64,000 nucleotides of DNA from Bryobacter sp964387685. Its GTDB lineage: Bacteria; Acidobacteriota; Terriglobia; Bryobacterales; Bryobacteraceae. Every line of letters begins with the position of its first letter. The stretch's first letter is position 1. A program made the translations under genes and the position numbers. The notes below the pieces were generated by a model. That model did no database searches. It saw only the letters and a list, made by a program, of their open reading frames with translations, and was not told the origin of the DNA. Where the stretch lies: contig CAYLXK010000017.1 in the NCBI GenBank assembly GCA_964387685.1, forward strand, positions 62,001-126,000, written 5' to 3'. Positions 25,672 through 33,247 of this stretch are shown here, in pieces.

Positions 25672-26998
25672 CGCGCTGGGCGGGTTCATGTTGCGGGTCG
25701 ATGGCCAGTGTGCGTTCAAAGTCGCTCCGCGCCGCGTCCCTTTGTCCCAAAGCCAGGAGTGCTGCGCCGCGATTGTAGTAGTGCGAAGCGCGCTCCGGGT
25801 CCAGCGCCAGGGCTTTGCCAAAGTGCCTCAGGGCCTGCGCGGCATTGCGCTCACTCATCGCAATCCTCCCCAGTTCGGTGTGGAAATCCGGATTGCTTTC
25901 TCCCAGGCCACGCCGGGATTCAATCACGCCTCTGGCTTCCTCAGTGGGGAGCAAACGCGCTAGCTCCAGGGCTGGCCGCAAGGTCGAGGTGCGCTCGTAG
26001 GTCATTCGCCACAGCCGCTGCGGGTCCTGCCAGAGGTGTGCGTAAAAGATCGTGGCCGCGGCCAAGGCGGCGCTGATCCATACCTCTCCCCGTCTCGGTA
26101 ACAAAGCCGCCGCCAGGCATGCGATCGGCAGATACATGCGGCGGTACGCGCTTAAATCCGCCAAGGGGAAAATGGAGCTCGTCGGCAATAGGAACAATAA
26201 CGCCGCGCAGCCCCAAAAGGCGGCCCCGGCCTGCGCAAAGCGATGCCGCTGCCATAGCAGCAGGCCCACAGGCACCAGCCACGCCAGCGCCCAAACGGAG
26301 GGCAGCAGCGGCGGGGCCGCATCGAACAGAATCGGATACGGCACAACCGCGTGCCACAAATAGCGCGCCAAGCTGGCCGGTTGCGTGGCGAGATAGGGCA
26401 ACGCTCGCACTCCCGCCCGCGCACCGGCGCCTGAGCCCGCCACGGTCGCCGTCGTCACCACGCTTACCAGTCCCATAACCAAGGCTGCCAGCAGGCTCGC
26501 GCCCAGTGGCCGCCACTCCGCGCGATTGCGCGAAATTGAGAAGTGTAAGGCCGCCAAGACCAGTGGAAAGGCAATCGCTTCTTCCTTCGCAAACAGAGCC
26601 AGTGCGCCAATGCCCACCGCTTGCCAATGCCGCCCCGCGAGCCAGCGATCCAGCGCCCACCACAGCAGCACACCCATCAGCACGACCGGCCGCGCAAACA
26701 CATAAAGTACGGCCTCGGCCTGCATCGGATGCATCGCAAAAATCAGCGCGACCCAAAAGGCGCGCGATGCCCCCAATAACCGCGTCAACGCGCTGAAGCA
26801 AAGCTGTACTCCGAGCGTGTGCAGAACGATGCTGGTCAGGCGGAAGGCGGCGGGCTCCGCGCCTGTGATGGCGAAATTTAGCCAGTAGCTGAGGTACGTA
26901 AGCGGACGGCGGTTCCAGGCGAGGTCCTCGGGGAAACGCAGCGAAAGCAGCGAAAAATCGTCCAAAACCCATCCTCCCGGCAATGCCAGGAGCCACAA
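25655..26998 (-). CDS. GT-C-like membrane protein with C-terminal TPRs (TMTC-like)
   Basis: An inner-membrane protein of about 447 residues. The N-terminal WVLDDFSLLSL loop has the paired Asp typical of GT-C glycosyltransferases, then NRRPLTYLSYWLNF and HPMQAEAVLYVFARP as in TMTC-like proteins, within about 9-10 hydrophobic helices. The C-terminal 80 residues hold two to three TPRs (ALRHFGKALALDPE, ARSDFERTLAIDPQ). It may transfer sugar from a lipid carrier. The start is uncertain: the frame has no ATG at this end and stays open to about 27055, with TTG at 26998 the first usual start; a few more N-terminal residues (LYLFLACL) are likely. Its 3' end overlaps the zinc-ribbon gene by 17 nt. Confidence 0.75.
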   Translation of the reverse strand: MWLLALPGGWVLDDFSLLSLRFPEDLAWNRRPLTYLSYWLNFAITGAEPAAFRLTSIVLHTLGVQLCFSALTRLLGASRAFWVALIFAMHPMQAEAVLYVFARPVVLMGVLLWWALDRWLAGRHWQAVGIGALALFAKEEAIAFPLVLAALHFSISRNRAEWRPLGASLLAALVMGLVSVVTTATVAGSGAGARAGVRALPYLATQPASLARYLWHAVVPYPILFDAAPPLLPSVWALAWLVPVGLLLWQRHRFAQAGAAFWGCAALLFLLPTSSIFPLADLSAYRRMYLPIACLAAALLPRRGEVWISAALAAATIFYAHLWQDPQRLWRMTYERTSTLRPALELARLLPTEEARGVIESRRGLGESNPDFHTELGRIAMSERNAAQALRHFGKALALDPERASHYYNRGAALLALGQRDAARSDFERTLAIDPQHEPAQRAIRAK

Positions 26999-27057
26999 AA
27001 GGCAAGCGAGAAACAGATAGAGGCGGTAGTGAGCGGATGCTATGCTGCTAGTTTCTC

Positions 27058-27726
27058 ATGGCTGTTTCCAAGCGGCCGCGCACCAAGGTTGAGCGCGCGG
27101 CACGCCTCTCTAAGATCCTTTCTTATCTGGACGCGATGTACCCCAACGTCACCTGCGCCCTCCATCACAATTCTCCCTGGGAACTCCTGGTGGCGACCAT
27201 CTTGAGCGCCCAATGCACCGACGAGCGCGTCAATCTGGTCACGCCGGGCCTCTTCGCCAAATACCCCACCATGCGGGATCTCGCCGCGGCGGACCCCGTG
27301 GACGTCGGCAAAGAAATTTACTCGACCGGCTTCTATAACAACAAGGCCAAGAACATTGTCGGCGCCGCCCAAACGATCATCCGCGATTTTGACGGGCAGA
27401 TTCCTCGGCAAATCGATCAGCTTTTAACCGTGCCCGGCGCCGCCCGCAAAACGGCCAACGTCGTGCTTGGCACCTGCTTCGGTATTGCCAGCGGAGTCGT
27501 CGTGGACACTCACGTCTCGCGCCTCTCCCAGCGCTTGGACCTCACTCGGGAAACCACGCCCGAGAAGATCGAACGCGATTTGATCAAGCTCCTGCCCCAG
27601 GAGCGCTGGATTTCCTTTAGCCACCAGCTCATTCACCACGGGCGCGGCCATTGCACCGCCCGATCGCCCAAGTGCGCCACCTGCCCCATGGAGGAGCTCT
27701 GCTATGCGGCGGATAAAACTGTCTAG
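27058..27726 (+). CDS. nth: Endonuclease III
   Basis: A 222-residue DNA glycosylase/AP lyase of base-excision repair that removes oxidised pyrimidines. The helix-hairpin-helix with the catalytic lysine is LLTVPGAARKTANVVLG, the catalytic Asp lies in VVVDTHVSRLSQRL, and the [4Fe-4S] cluster Cys pattern is CTARSPKCATCPMEELC at the C-terminus. The hairpin reads PGAARKT rather than the common PGVGRKT, a mild variation. ATG 27058 is the clear start. A lipoprotein gene begins within its last 23 nt. Confidence 0.93.
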   Translation: MAVSKRPRTKVERAARLSKILSYLDAMYPNVTCALHHNSPWELLVATILSAQCTDERVNLVTPGLFAKYPTMRDLAAADPVDVGKEIYSTGFYNNKAKNIVGAAQTIIRDFDGQIPRQIDQLLTVPGAARKTANVVLGTCFGIASGVVVDTHVSRLSQRLDLTRETTPEKIERDLIKLLPQERWISFSHQLIHHGRGHCTARSPKCATCPMEELCYAADKTV

Positions 27727-28180
27727 CTTGCTACTCATCCTTTCTTTGAGCGCTTGTGTGAACTTCCCCAATGAATACGCCCCCCCGCAGGCGCGCCGTC
27801 CGGACTCGGGGCCCGACCCCCGCCGCTTGGACGCTTTCCTGAACGTCACCAGCGGCTCCTCGGCTAAGCATTTCGGCGCGGGCATCGATCTCGCGGCCTT
27901 CGACGGCGTCACCCGTAAGGCCGGGCCCCGCGCCGTGCTCCGCTTTGCCGCGGATGCCCGCGCGGCCTGGAACTTCTCTCTCAAACTCAATTCACCCGCC
28001 CAGCAGCAGATTGCTGTGCTCGTCAATGGCACAAAACTAGGCGAGTTCAGCGCCAGCGGCGCCGCTTCCTGGCAGGCGCCTGTGCCCGCGGGAACCCTCG
28101 TTGAAGGCACGGCGGCGCTGGTGGAGCTCCAGAGCGCTTCTGGCTTTGGCTTGATCGAGGCCGGCTTCGTGCGCCGATGA
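27704..28180 (+). CDS. Putative lipoprotein of unknown function
   Basis: A 158-residue protein with a lipoprotein signal: MRRIKLSSLLLILSLSAC, lipobox LSAC with Cys18. The mature part is Pro/Arg-rich at first (PPQARRPDSGPDPRR), then a beta-rich region (FNVTSG-type and LVELQSASGFGLIEAGFVRR) that could be a small jelly-roll or carbohydrate-binding-like fold. I do not recognise the family. It overlaps nth by 23 nt and the following GT-C gene by 4 nt, so it is probably translated with the latter and may work with it in the envelope. Confidence 0.75.
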   Translation: MRRIKLSSLLLILSLSACVNFPNEYAPPQARRPDSGPDPRRLDAFLNVTSGSSAKHFGAGIDLAAFDGVTRKAGPRAVLRFAADARAAWNFSLKLNSPAQQQIAVLVNGTKLGEFSASGAASWQAPVPAGTLVEGTAALVELQSASGFGLIEAGFVRR

Positions 28181-30174
28181 GTGCGGTCTTCTATATCCTC
28201 CTGGGCTGGCTGCTCACGATCCTCGCCGCGTGGGGTTGGGGCTGGCTCCCCTTGCGCGCCTTGCGGATTGAGGGGGAAGCCCGCTCTCTGGCGCTTTATC
28301 GCTTCATCTTAGGTGCGGGCTTATTGAGCCTCCTGGTCTTCCTCCTCTGCGTTGCCGGCCTCGTCTACAAGGGCGCCATCTACGCCTTGCTGCTGGCCGG
28401 TGTTCTGCTCCTGTACTGGAAGCGCCCTCTTCCCTTCAGCATCCCTTGGGACCGCAGCGGTTGGCTCTACGCCGGCTTTGGCCTCTACTACTTCATGTAT
28501 GCCTTGATGCCGGAGATGAGTCCCGACGGCATGAGCTATCACCTCGGCCTGGTGTCTCGTTACTACCGCGAACATGGCTTTCGCCCTTTGCCCACCAACA
28601 TGTATGCCAGCCTCTCGCAAGCGATGGAGATGCTCTTCCTGGCGGCCTTCTCCATCGGACGCCACTCGGCCGCCGCGCTCGTGCATTTCACATTTTTGCT
28701 TCTTTTGCCTTGCGCCCTGGGCATCCACGCGGGACGCGCCGGCTGGCGTGCCGGGCTCTTCGTTTTCTTGCTGCCCCTGGTGGCTATCGATGGCGTCAGC
28801 GCCTATAACGATGTGGCCTTGGCCCTCGTCGCGGTGCTGATTATGGATGCGATGTCGCGCGGCTGGGTGGGCGCGGCGGCCCTGCTCGCGGGCTTCGCCT
28901 TCTCGATCAAGTACACCGGCGCCGTCTTTGCCTTGCTACTGCTCCCCGCCTGGCGGCACTTCCCCCACTGGATCTGGGGCCTCGCCTTGAGCCTGCCCTG
29001 GCTGGTAAAAAATTACTTCGACTGCGGCAACCCGCTTGCGCCCTTCTTCAATGCCTGGTTCCCCAATCCCTGGTACAGCGTCGAGTTCGAAAGCGGTTAT
29101 CGCGCCTTTTTGCGGCACTACGATGTGTCGGGTCGCCGCGAATGGCTGCGCGAAGTCTTCCTGGGCGGTCCTAAGTTAAGCGGCTTCCTCGGTCCCGCCG
29201 CCCTTCTGCTGCCGGTCGGCCTCTTCGGGCTGAAAGATCCTCGCCGCCGCTGGTGGCTCGCGGCCGCAGGCTGCGCGCTGATCGTCTACCCCTTGAACAT
29301 CGGCACGCGCTTCCTTATCCCCGCGCTGCCCTTCTTGGCGCTGGGTCTCTTTACCTGGCTGGGTCCGCGGGCGCCCTGGGCGCTCACGGCGGCCGTCGTC
29401 TGTGCTTGGCCCACTGTGCAACGCGCCTACAGTTCGCCGCATACCTGGCGCTTCGATTCCATCTCGCTGCGCGCGGCGTTGCGCCTGGAGACCGAAGACG
29501 CTTTCCTGGTGCGCAAACGCGCGGGCTACGTCACCGCCCGCACCATTGAAACCTTCGTGCCCCCCGGCGAGAGCGTCTTTGCCGCCTCGCCCGTTGCCGA
29601 AAGCTATACCGGCCGCAACATCATTGTGGGCTACCAAAGCACCCAGGGCCAGCGCCTCCAGCACGCCCTCGCCGCCCACCGGCACCAAGGCTATCAGGCC
29701 GGGTTTCTTTATCTCTGCCCTGGCAATCGCCTCGAGGTCGAGACCGACACCTCCGACACCTGGAGCATCACCGAAATCGAACCGAAGCCCGCGGCTATGC
29801 GTTGCAACCGCCAACCGTCCAGCGCCGCCCTCGCGCTGGACTCTTTGTGGACCAGCCGCTGGCGCACTTGGGGCCCCGCTCGGCAAGGAGACTACTGTGA
29901 ACTCGACGGTTCCGGACCCTGGAAAGTCTGGGCCACCGCCGATCAATGGGCGCTCCGCCTGAAGGGCTGCCGTTTTGAGCCGAGCCAGTCGCCGCCCGTG
30001 GACTATCGTGCCGACGCCCGGCGCTACTTTCTTTCCGCGGGCGTACGCTATCTGGCGGTGGACCAAGTGGATTACCCGAGCGCCGATATGCGCGAGCGCC
30101 CCGATGCCTGGGGCCTCGAACTCTTGGCCGAGCGCGGCGCGGTCCGCCTTTATCGTTGGAAGAACGAGGAATAA
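28177..30174 (+). CDS. GT-C-type membrane glycosyltransferase-like protein
   Basis: A 665-residue inner-membrane protein. The first 410 residues hold about 10-12 hydrophobic helices; the segment MPEMSPDGMSYHLGLVSRYY near residue 110-130 lies in the first large loop, where GT-C enzymes keep their catalytic acid. The C-terminal 240 residues are a soluble periplasmic domain with Cys residues in LYLCPGNRL, AAMRCNRQ, DYCELDG and LKGCRFE, suitable for disulfides. The layout resembles PMT/ArnT-like or DUF-type glycosyltransferases using a polyprenyl-linked sugar; donor and acceptor are unknown. It overlaps the lipoprotein gene by 4 nt. Confidence 0.75.
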   Translation: MSAVFYILLGWLLTILAAWGWGWLPLRALRIEGEARSLALYRFILGAGLLSLLVFLLCVAGLVYKGAIYALLLAGVLLLYWKRPLPFSIPWDRSGWLYAGFGLYYFMYALMPEMSPDGMSYHLGLVSRYYREHGFRPLPTNMYASLSQAMEMLFLAAFSIGRHSAAALVHFTFLLLLPCALGIHAGRAGWRAGLFVFLLPLVAIDGVSAYNDVALALVAVLIMDAMSRGWVGAAALLAGFAFSIKYTGAVFALLLLPAWRHFPHWIWGLALSLPWLVKNYFDCGNPLAPFFNAWFPNPWYSVEFESGYRAFLRHYDVSGRREWLREVFLGGPKLSGFLGPAALLLPVGLFGLKDPRRRWWLAAAGCALIVYPLNIGTRFLIPALPFLALGLFTWLGPRAPWALTAAVVCAWPTVQRAYSSPHTWRFDSISLRAALRLETEDAFLVRKRAGYVTARTIETFVPPGESVFAASPVAESYTGRNIIVGYQSTQGQRLQHALAAHRHQGYQAGFLYLCPGNRLEVETDTSDTWSITEIEPKPAAMRCNRQPSSAALALDSLWTSRWRTWGPARQGDYCELDGSGPWKVWATADQWALRLKGCRFEPSQSPPVDYRADARRYFLSAGVRYLAVDQVDYPSADMRERPDAWGLELLAERGAVRLYRWKNEE

Positions 30175-30182
30175 AACATTTC

Positions 30183-31136
30183 ATGAGCCAATTGTTTTTA
30201 GGTGTCGACGGCGGACAATCCAGCACCACCGCCCTAATTGGCGACGAAGCGGGGCGCGTCCTCGGCCAGGGCCGCGGCGGGCCTTGCAATCACGTCCAGA
30301 CCGGCGACGGCCGCGCCAAATTTGAAAATGCCCTGGGCGGCTGCCTGGATTCGGCCGCCCGCCAAGCCGGACTGGACCCCGCGCAGCTATCTTTCCGCGC
30401 CGCTTGCCTGGGCTTTAGCGGGGGCCCGAAAGATAAAGACGCACTCGTGCGCGGTATCGTCCACGCCGAAGCCTGCGAGGTTACCAACGACGGCCTCATC
30501 GCGCTTATCGGCGCCACCGGCGGCGCTCCCGGCATCATTGTCGTTGCGGGCACGGGCTCCATTGCCTACGGCCGCAACTCCCAAGGCCGCACCGCCCGCG
30601 CGGGCGGCTGGGGCTACATTTATGGCGACGAGGGCGGCGGCTTCGATCTTGCGCGCGAGGCCGTGCGTGCTGCGCTTCGGATGGAAGAAGGCTGGGGTCC
30701 TGCCACAAGCCTGCGTGAAAAGTTTCTTGCGGCTACGACCAGCGCGGACGCGAACGACCTCATGCATCGCTTCTATACGACAGACTTCCCCCGCCCCCTC
30801 ATCGCCTCCTATTCGAAGCTCGTCGATGAGGCCGCCCGCGAGGGAGACCGCATCGCTATCGAAATCCTCAACCGCGCCGCACAGCACCTCGCCGGCTTTG
30901 CCGCCAGCGTCCGCCAGGTCCTCTTCACTCCCTTTGAGCCCGCGCTCGTCTGCCCCGTCGGCAGCGTCTACCGCAGCGAAATTCTGAGAACCCGCTTCGA
31001 AACGCTCGTGGGCATGAACGACGCCAATCGCTACGCCCCTCCCCTCTTCGGCCCCGCCGCCGGCGCGCTAATCCAGGCCTGGCAGCTTGCGGGCCTCCAC
31101 CCCGATCTTTCTTTCCTGCCGCAAGCCGAGAAGTAG
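30183..31136 (+). CDS. BadF/BadG/BcrA/BcrD-type ATPase, probable N-acetylhexosamine kinase
   Basis: A 317-residue cytosolic ASKHA-fold kinase. The phosphate-1 motif is LFLGVDGGQSSTTALI (residues 4-19), followed by GFSGGPKDKD, the phosphate-2 region VVAGTGSIAYG and the GGWGYIYGDEGGGFDLAREA segment characteristic of N-acetylglucosamine kinase-like members. It would phosphorylate an amino sugar, although the family also includes activators of dehydratases. ATG 30183 is preferred over 30156 since it starts right at the conserved N-terminus and after the previous stop. It sits just upstream of pgk in the same direction. Confidence 0.83.
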   Translation: MSQLFLGVDGGQSSTTALIGDEAGRVLGQGRGGPCNHVQTGDGRAKFENALGGCLDSAARQAGLDPAQLSFRAACLGFSGGPKDKDALVRGIVHAEACEVTNDGLIALIGATGGAPGIIVVAGTGSIAYGRNSQGRTARAGGWGYIYGDEGGGFDLAREAVRAALRMEEGWGPATSLREKFLAATTSADANDLMHRFYTTDFPRPLIASYSKLVDEAAREGDRIAIEILNRAAQHLAGFAASVRQVLFTPFEPALVCPVGSVYRSEILRTRFETLVGMNDANRYAPPLFGPAAGALIQAWQLAGLHPDLSFLPQAEK

Positions 31137-31154
31137 GAAAATCGAGAGGTACCC

Positions 31155-32345
31155 ATGCCGAAATTATCCATCCGTGACCTCGCCCTGGCGGGCAAGACTG
31201 TCTTCATCCGCGTTGACTTCAACGTTCCCCTAGCCCCTGCGGCCGATGGCAGCGGCCAGCAAATCACTTCCGATAAGCGCATCCGCGCCTCGCTGCCCAC
31301 CATTCAATACGCGCTCGATCAAGGCGCGGGCGTCATCTTGGCCAGCCACCTGGGCCGTCCCAAAGGCAAGCGCAATGCCGAGATGTGCCTCGCGCCCGTC
31401 GCGGCCAAGCTCTCCCAGTTGCTGGGCAAGCCCGTGCGCATGGCCCCTGATTGCATCGGCGCGGAAGTGGCGGCGATGTGCCCCCAACCCGGCGAAGTGC
31501 TCCTGCTCGAAAATCTCCGCTTCCATGCCGAAGAGGAGGCCAACGATCCCGCCTTTGCCCAACAGCTCGCCTCTCTCTGCGCTCTCTATGTCAACGATGC
31601 CTTCGGCACCGCGCACCGCGCCCATGCCTCCACCGTGGGCATGATTCAGTACCTGCCCCAGGCCGCCGCAGGCCTCTTAATGGACAAGGAACTCGAGTAC
31701 CTCACCAAAGTCACCGCGCACCCCGAGGCTCCCAGCGTCTCCATCATCGGTGGCGCGAAAGTCTCCGACAAGATCGAGGTCATCCAGAATCTCCTGAAGA
31801 TCTCCGACCGGCTCCTCATCGGCGGCGCTATGGCCTACACGTTTTTAAAGAGCCAAGGCCTGCCTATTGGCAAGAGCCTCGTAGAAGACGACAAGCTCGA
31901 TCTGGCCAAGGAACTCATCGCCAGTGCGGGCGCCAAGCTCCTGCTCCCCGTCGACCACGCGGTCAGCCCCGAGTTCAAGCCTGACGCCGGTTACGCAACC
32001 GTCGACGTGATCCCCGACGGCCAGATGGCTCTCGACATTGGCCCGAAGACCATCGCGCTCTACGTCGACGTGATCCGCCAGTCCAAAACGATTATCTGGA
32101 ACGGCCCCATGGGCGTCTTTGAAATGCCACCCTTCGATAAGGGCACCATGGCCGTCGCCGCGGCCGTTGCCGAAGCCACGACGAACGGCGCCACGAGCGT
32201 CGTCGGCGGCGGCGATAGCGAGAAGGCCGTCAAGACCGCCGGCATTAGCGATAAGATTACTCACGTCTCCACCGGCGGCGGCGCGAGCCTCGAATTCTTG
32301 AGCGGGATCGCCCTTCCGGGAGTCGATGCTTTGACCAATAAATAG
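31155..32345 (+). CDS. pgk: Phosphoglycerate kinase
   Basis: A 396-residue cytosolic glycolytic enzyme converting 1,3-bisphosphoglycerate and ADP to 3-phosphoglycerate and ATP. Motifs: VFIRVDFNVPLAP near residue 15, ILASHLGRPKG near 60, ENLRFHAEEEAND near 118, the nucleotide region GGAKVSDKIEVIQNL near 196, and the GGGDSEKAVK loop near 355, where GGGDT is more usual. Length is normal for bacterial Pgk. ATG 31155 follows GAGAGG at a proper distance. No gap is next to it, so it is linked to the sugar kinase rather than to other triose genes. Confidence 0.96.
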   Translation: MPKLSIRDLALAGKTVFIRVDFNVPLAPAADGSGQQITSDKRIRASLPTIQYALDQGAGVILASHLGRPKGKRNAEMCLAPVAAKLSQLLGKPVRMAPDCIGAEVAAMCPQPGEVLLLENLRFHAEEEANDPAFAQQLASLCALYVNDAFGTAHRAHASTVGMIQYLPQAAAGLLMDKELEYLTKVTAHPEAPSVSIIGGAKVSDKIEVIQNLLKISDRLLIGGAMAYTFLKSQGLPIGKSLVEDDKLDLAKELIASAGAKLLLPVDHAVSPEFKPDAGYATVDVIPDGQMALDIGPKTIALYVDVIRQSKTIIWNGPMGVFEMPPFDKGTMAVAAAVAEATTNGATSVVGGGDSEKAVKTAGISDKITHVSTGGGASLEFLSGIALPGVDALTNK

Positions 32346-32368
32346 CCGAGGAGGCCCAAGAGGCGCTC

Positions 32369-33244
32369 ATGTTTCGCATACTCCTTCTGGCGGCCATCGC
32401 CGCCGCGCTGATCGCTCAAGTCCATATGTTCACCAAGGATCAGATGCTCGAATACACTTCGCGCAATCCTTATCCCCGCTTTGAGGATGGCCGCCCGAAG
32501 GTTCCCGACGAAATCCTGGAAAAGGTCAAGTCCCTTAGCGTCGAAGAAGTCTGGGGCCCGTTGCAAGGCACTCCCTACGCCAACACCTTCGAAGGCAATT
32601 TCAAGCAGTTGCATCCGGGTGTGAAGCTCGTGGGCCGCGCCGTCACCGCGCAGTTCATGCCCACCCGGGAAGACGTTCAAAGCGTCGAAGATAAGTACGC
32701 CGCCGCCAAGGGCTGGTCCACTCGCAGCCAGCACCAACGCGTCATCGATCAATTGCAGCGCGGCGACGTCCTTGTGGCCGATCTCTTCGGCAAAGTCGAA
32801 GATGGCACCATCGTCGGCGATAACCTCGCCGCCGCCATCTACAGCACCACCGGCAATGGCTTCGTCGTCGACGGCGGCATCCGCGACCTCGAAGGCATTT
32901 TCCCCATGCCCATGAACATCTACTACCGCGGCGAACATCCCTCGGCGATCAAAAACGTTATGCTGACCGGCCTGAACATTCCCATCCGCATCGGCAACGC
33001 GACCGTCATGCCCGGAGACATCGTCTTTGGCGATCGTACCGGCGTCTACTTCATCCCGCCCCACCTGGTCGAAAAGATCCTCGAACGCGTCGTCGAGACG
33101 CACATCCACGACGAATGGACCAAGAACAAGTTCATCAATGGGCGCTACAAATCCACGGATCTCTACCCCACCCCCAAAGACCCGAAGCTGCTTGAGGAGT
33201 ACAACGAATTCCGCAAGAAGAAGCTGGCCGAGCAAAAGAAGTAA
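32369..33244 (+). CDS. Exported RraA-like protein
   Basis: A 291-residue protein of the RraA / HMG aldolase fold. The core motif is GDNLAAAIYSTTGNGFVVDG followed by GIRDLEGI (about residues 150-177), matching the catalytic GxxxxxxAxxxGxxGxVxDGxxRD pattern with the substrate Arg and metal Asp; a later MPGDIVFGDRTGVYFIPP loop is also conserved. Typical RraA proteins are about 160-230 residues and cytosolic. Here a hydrophobic segment MFRILLLAAIAAALIAQ looks like a signal peptide, and a charged C-terminal extension of about 40 residues is added. The substrate is probably a 2-oxo acid aldol, but that is inferred. Confidence 0.8.
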   Translation: MFRILLLAAIAAALIAQVHMFTKDQMLEYTSRNPYPRFEDGRPKVPDEILEKVKSLSVEEVWGPLQGTPYANTFEGNFKQLHPGVKLVGRAVTAQFMPTREDVQSVEDKYAAAKGWSTRSQHQRVIDQLQRGDVLVADLFGKVEDGTIVGDNLAAAIYSTTGNGFVVDGGIRDLEGIFPMPMNIYYRGEHPSAIKNVMLTGLNIPIRIGNATVMPGDIVFGDRTGVYFIPPHLVEKILERVVETHIHDEWTKNKFINGRYKSTDLYPTPKDPKLLEEYNEFRKKKLAEQKK

Positions 33245-33247
33245 CGT

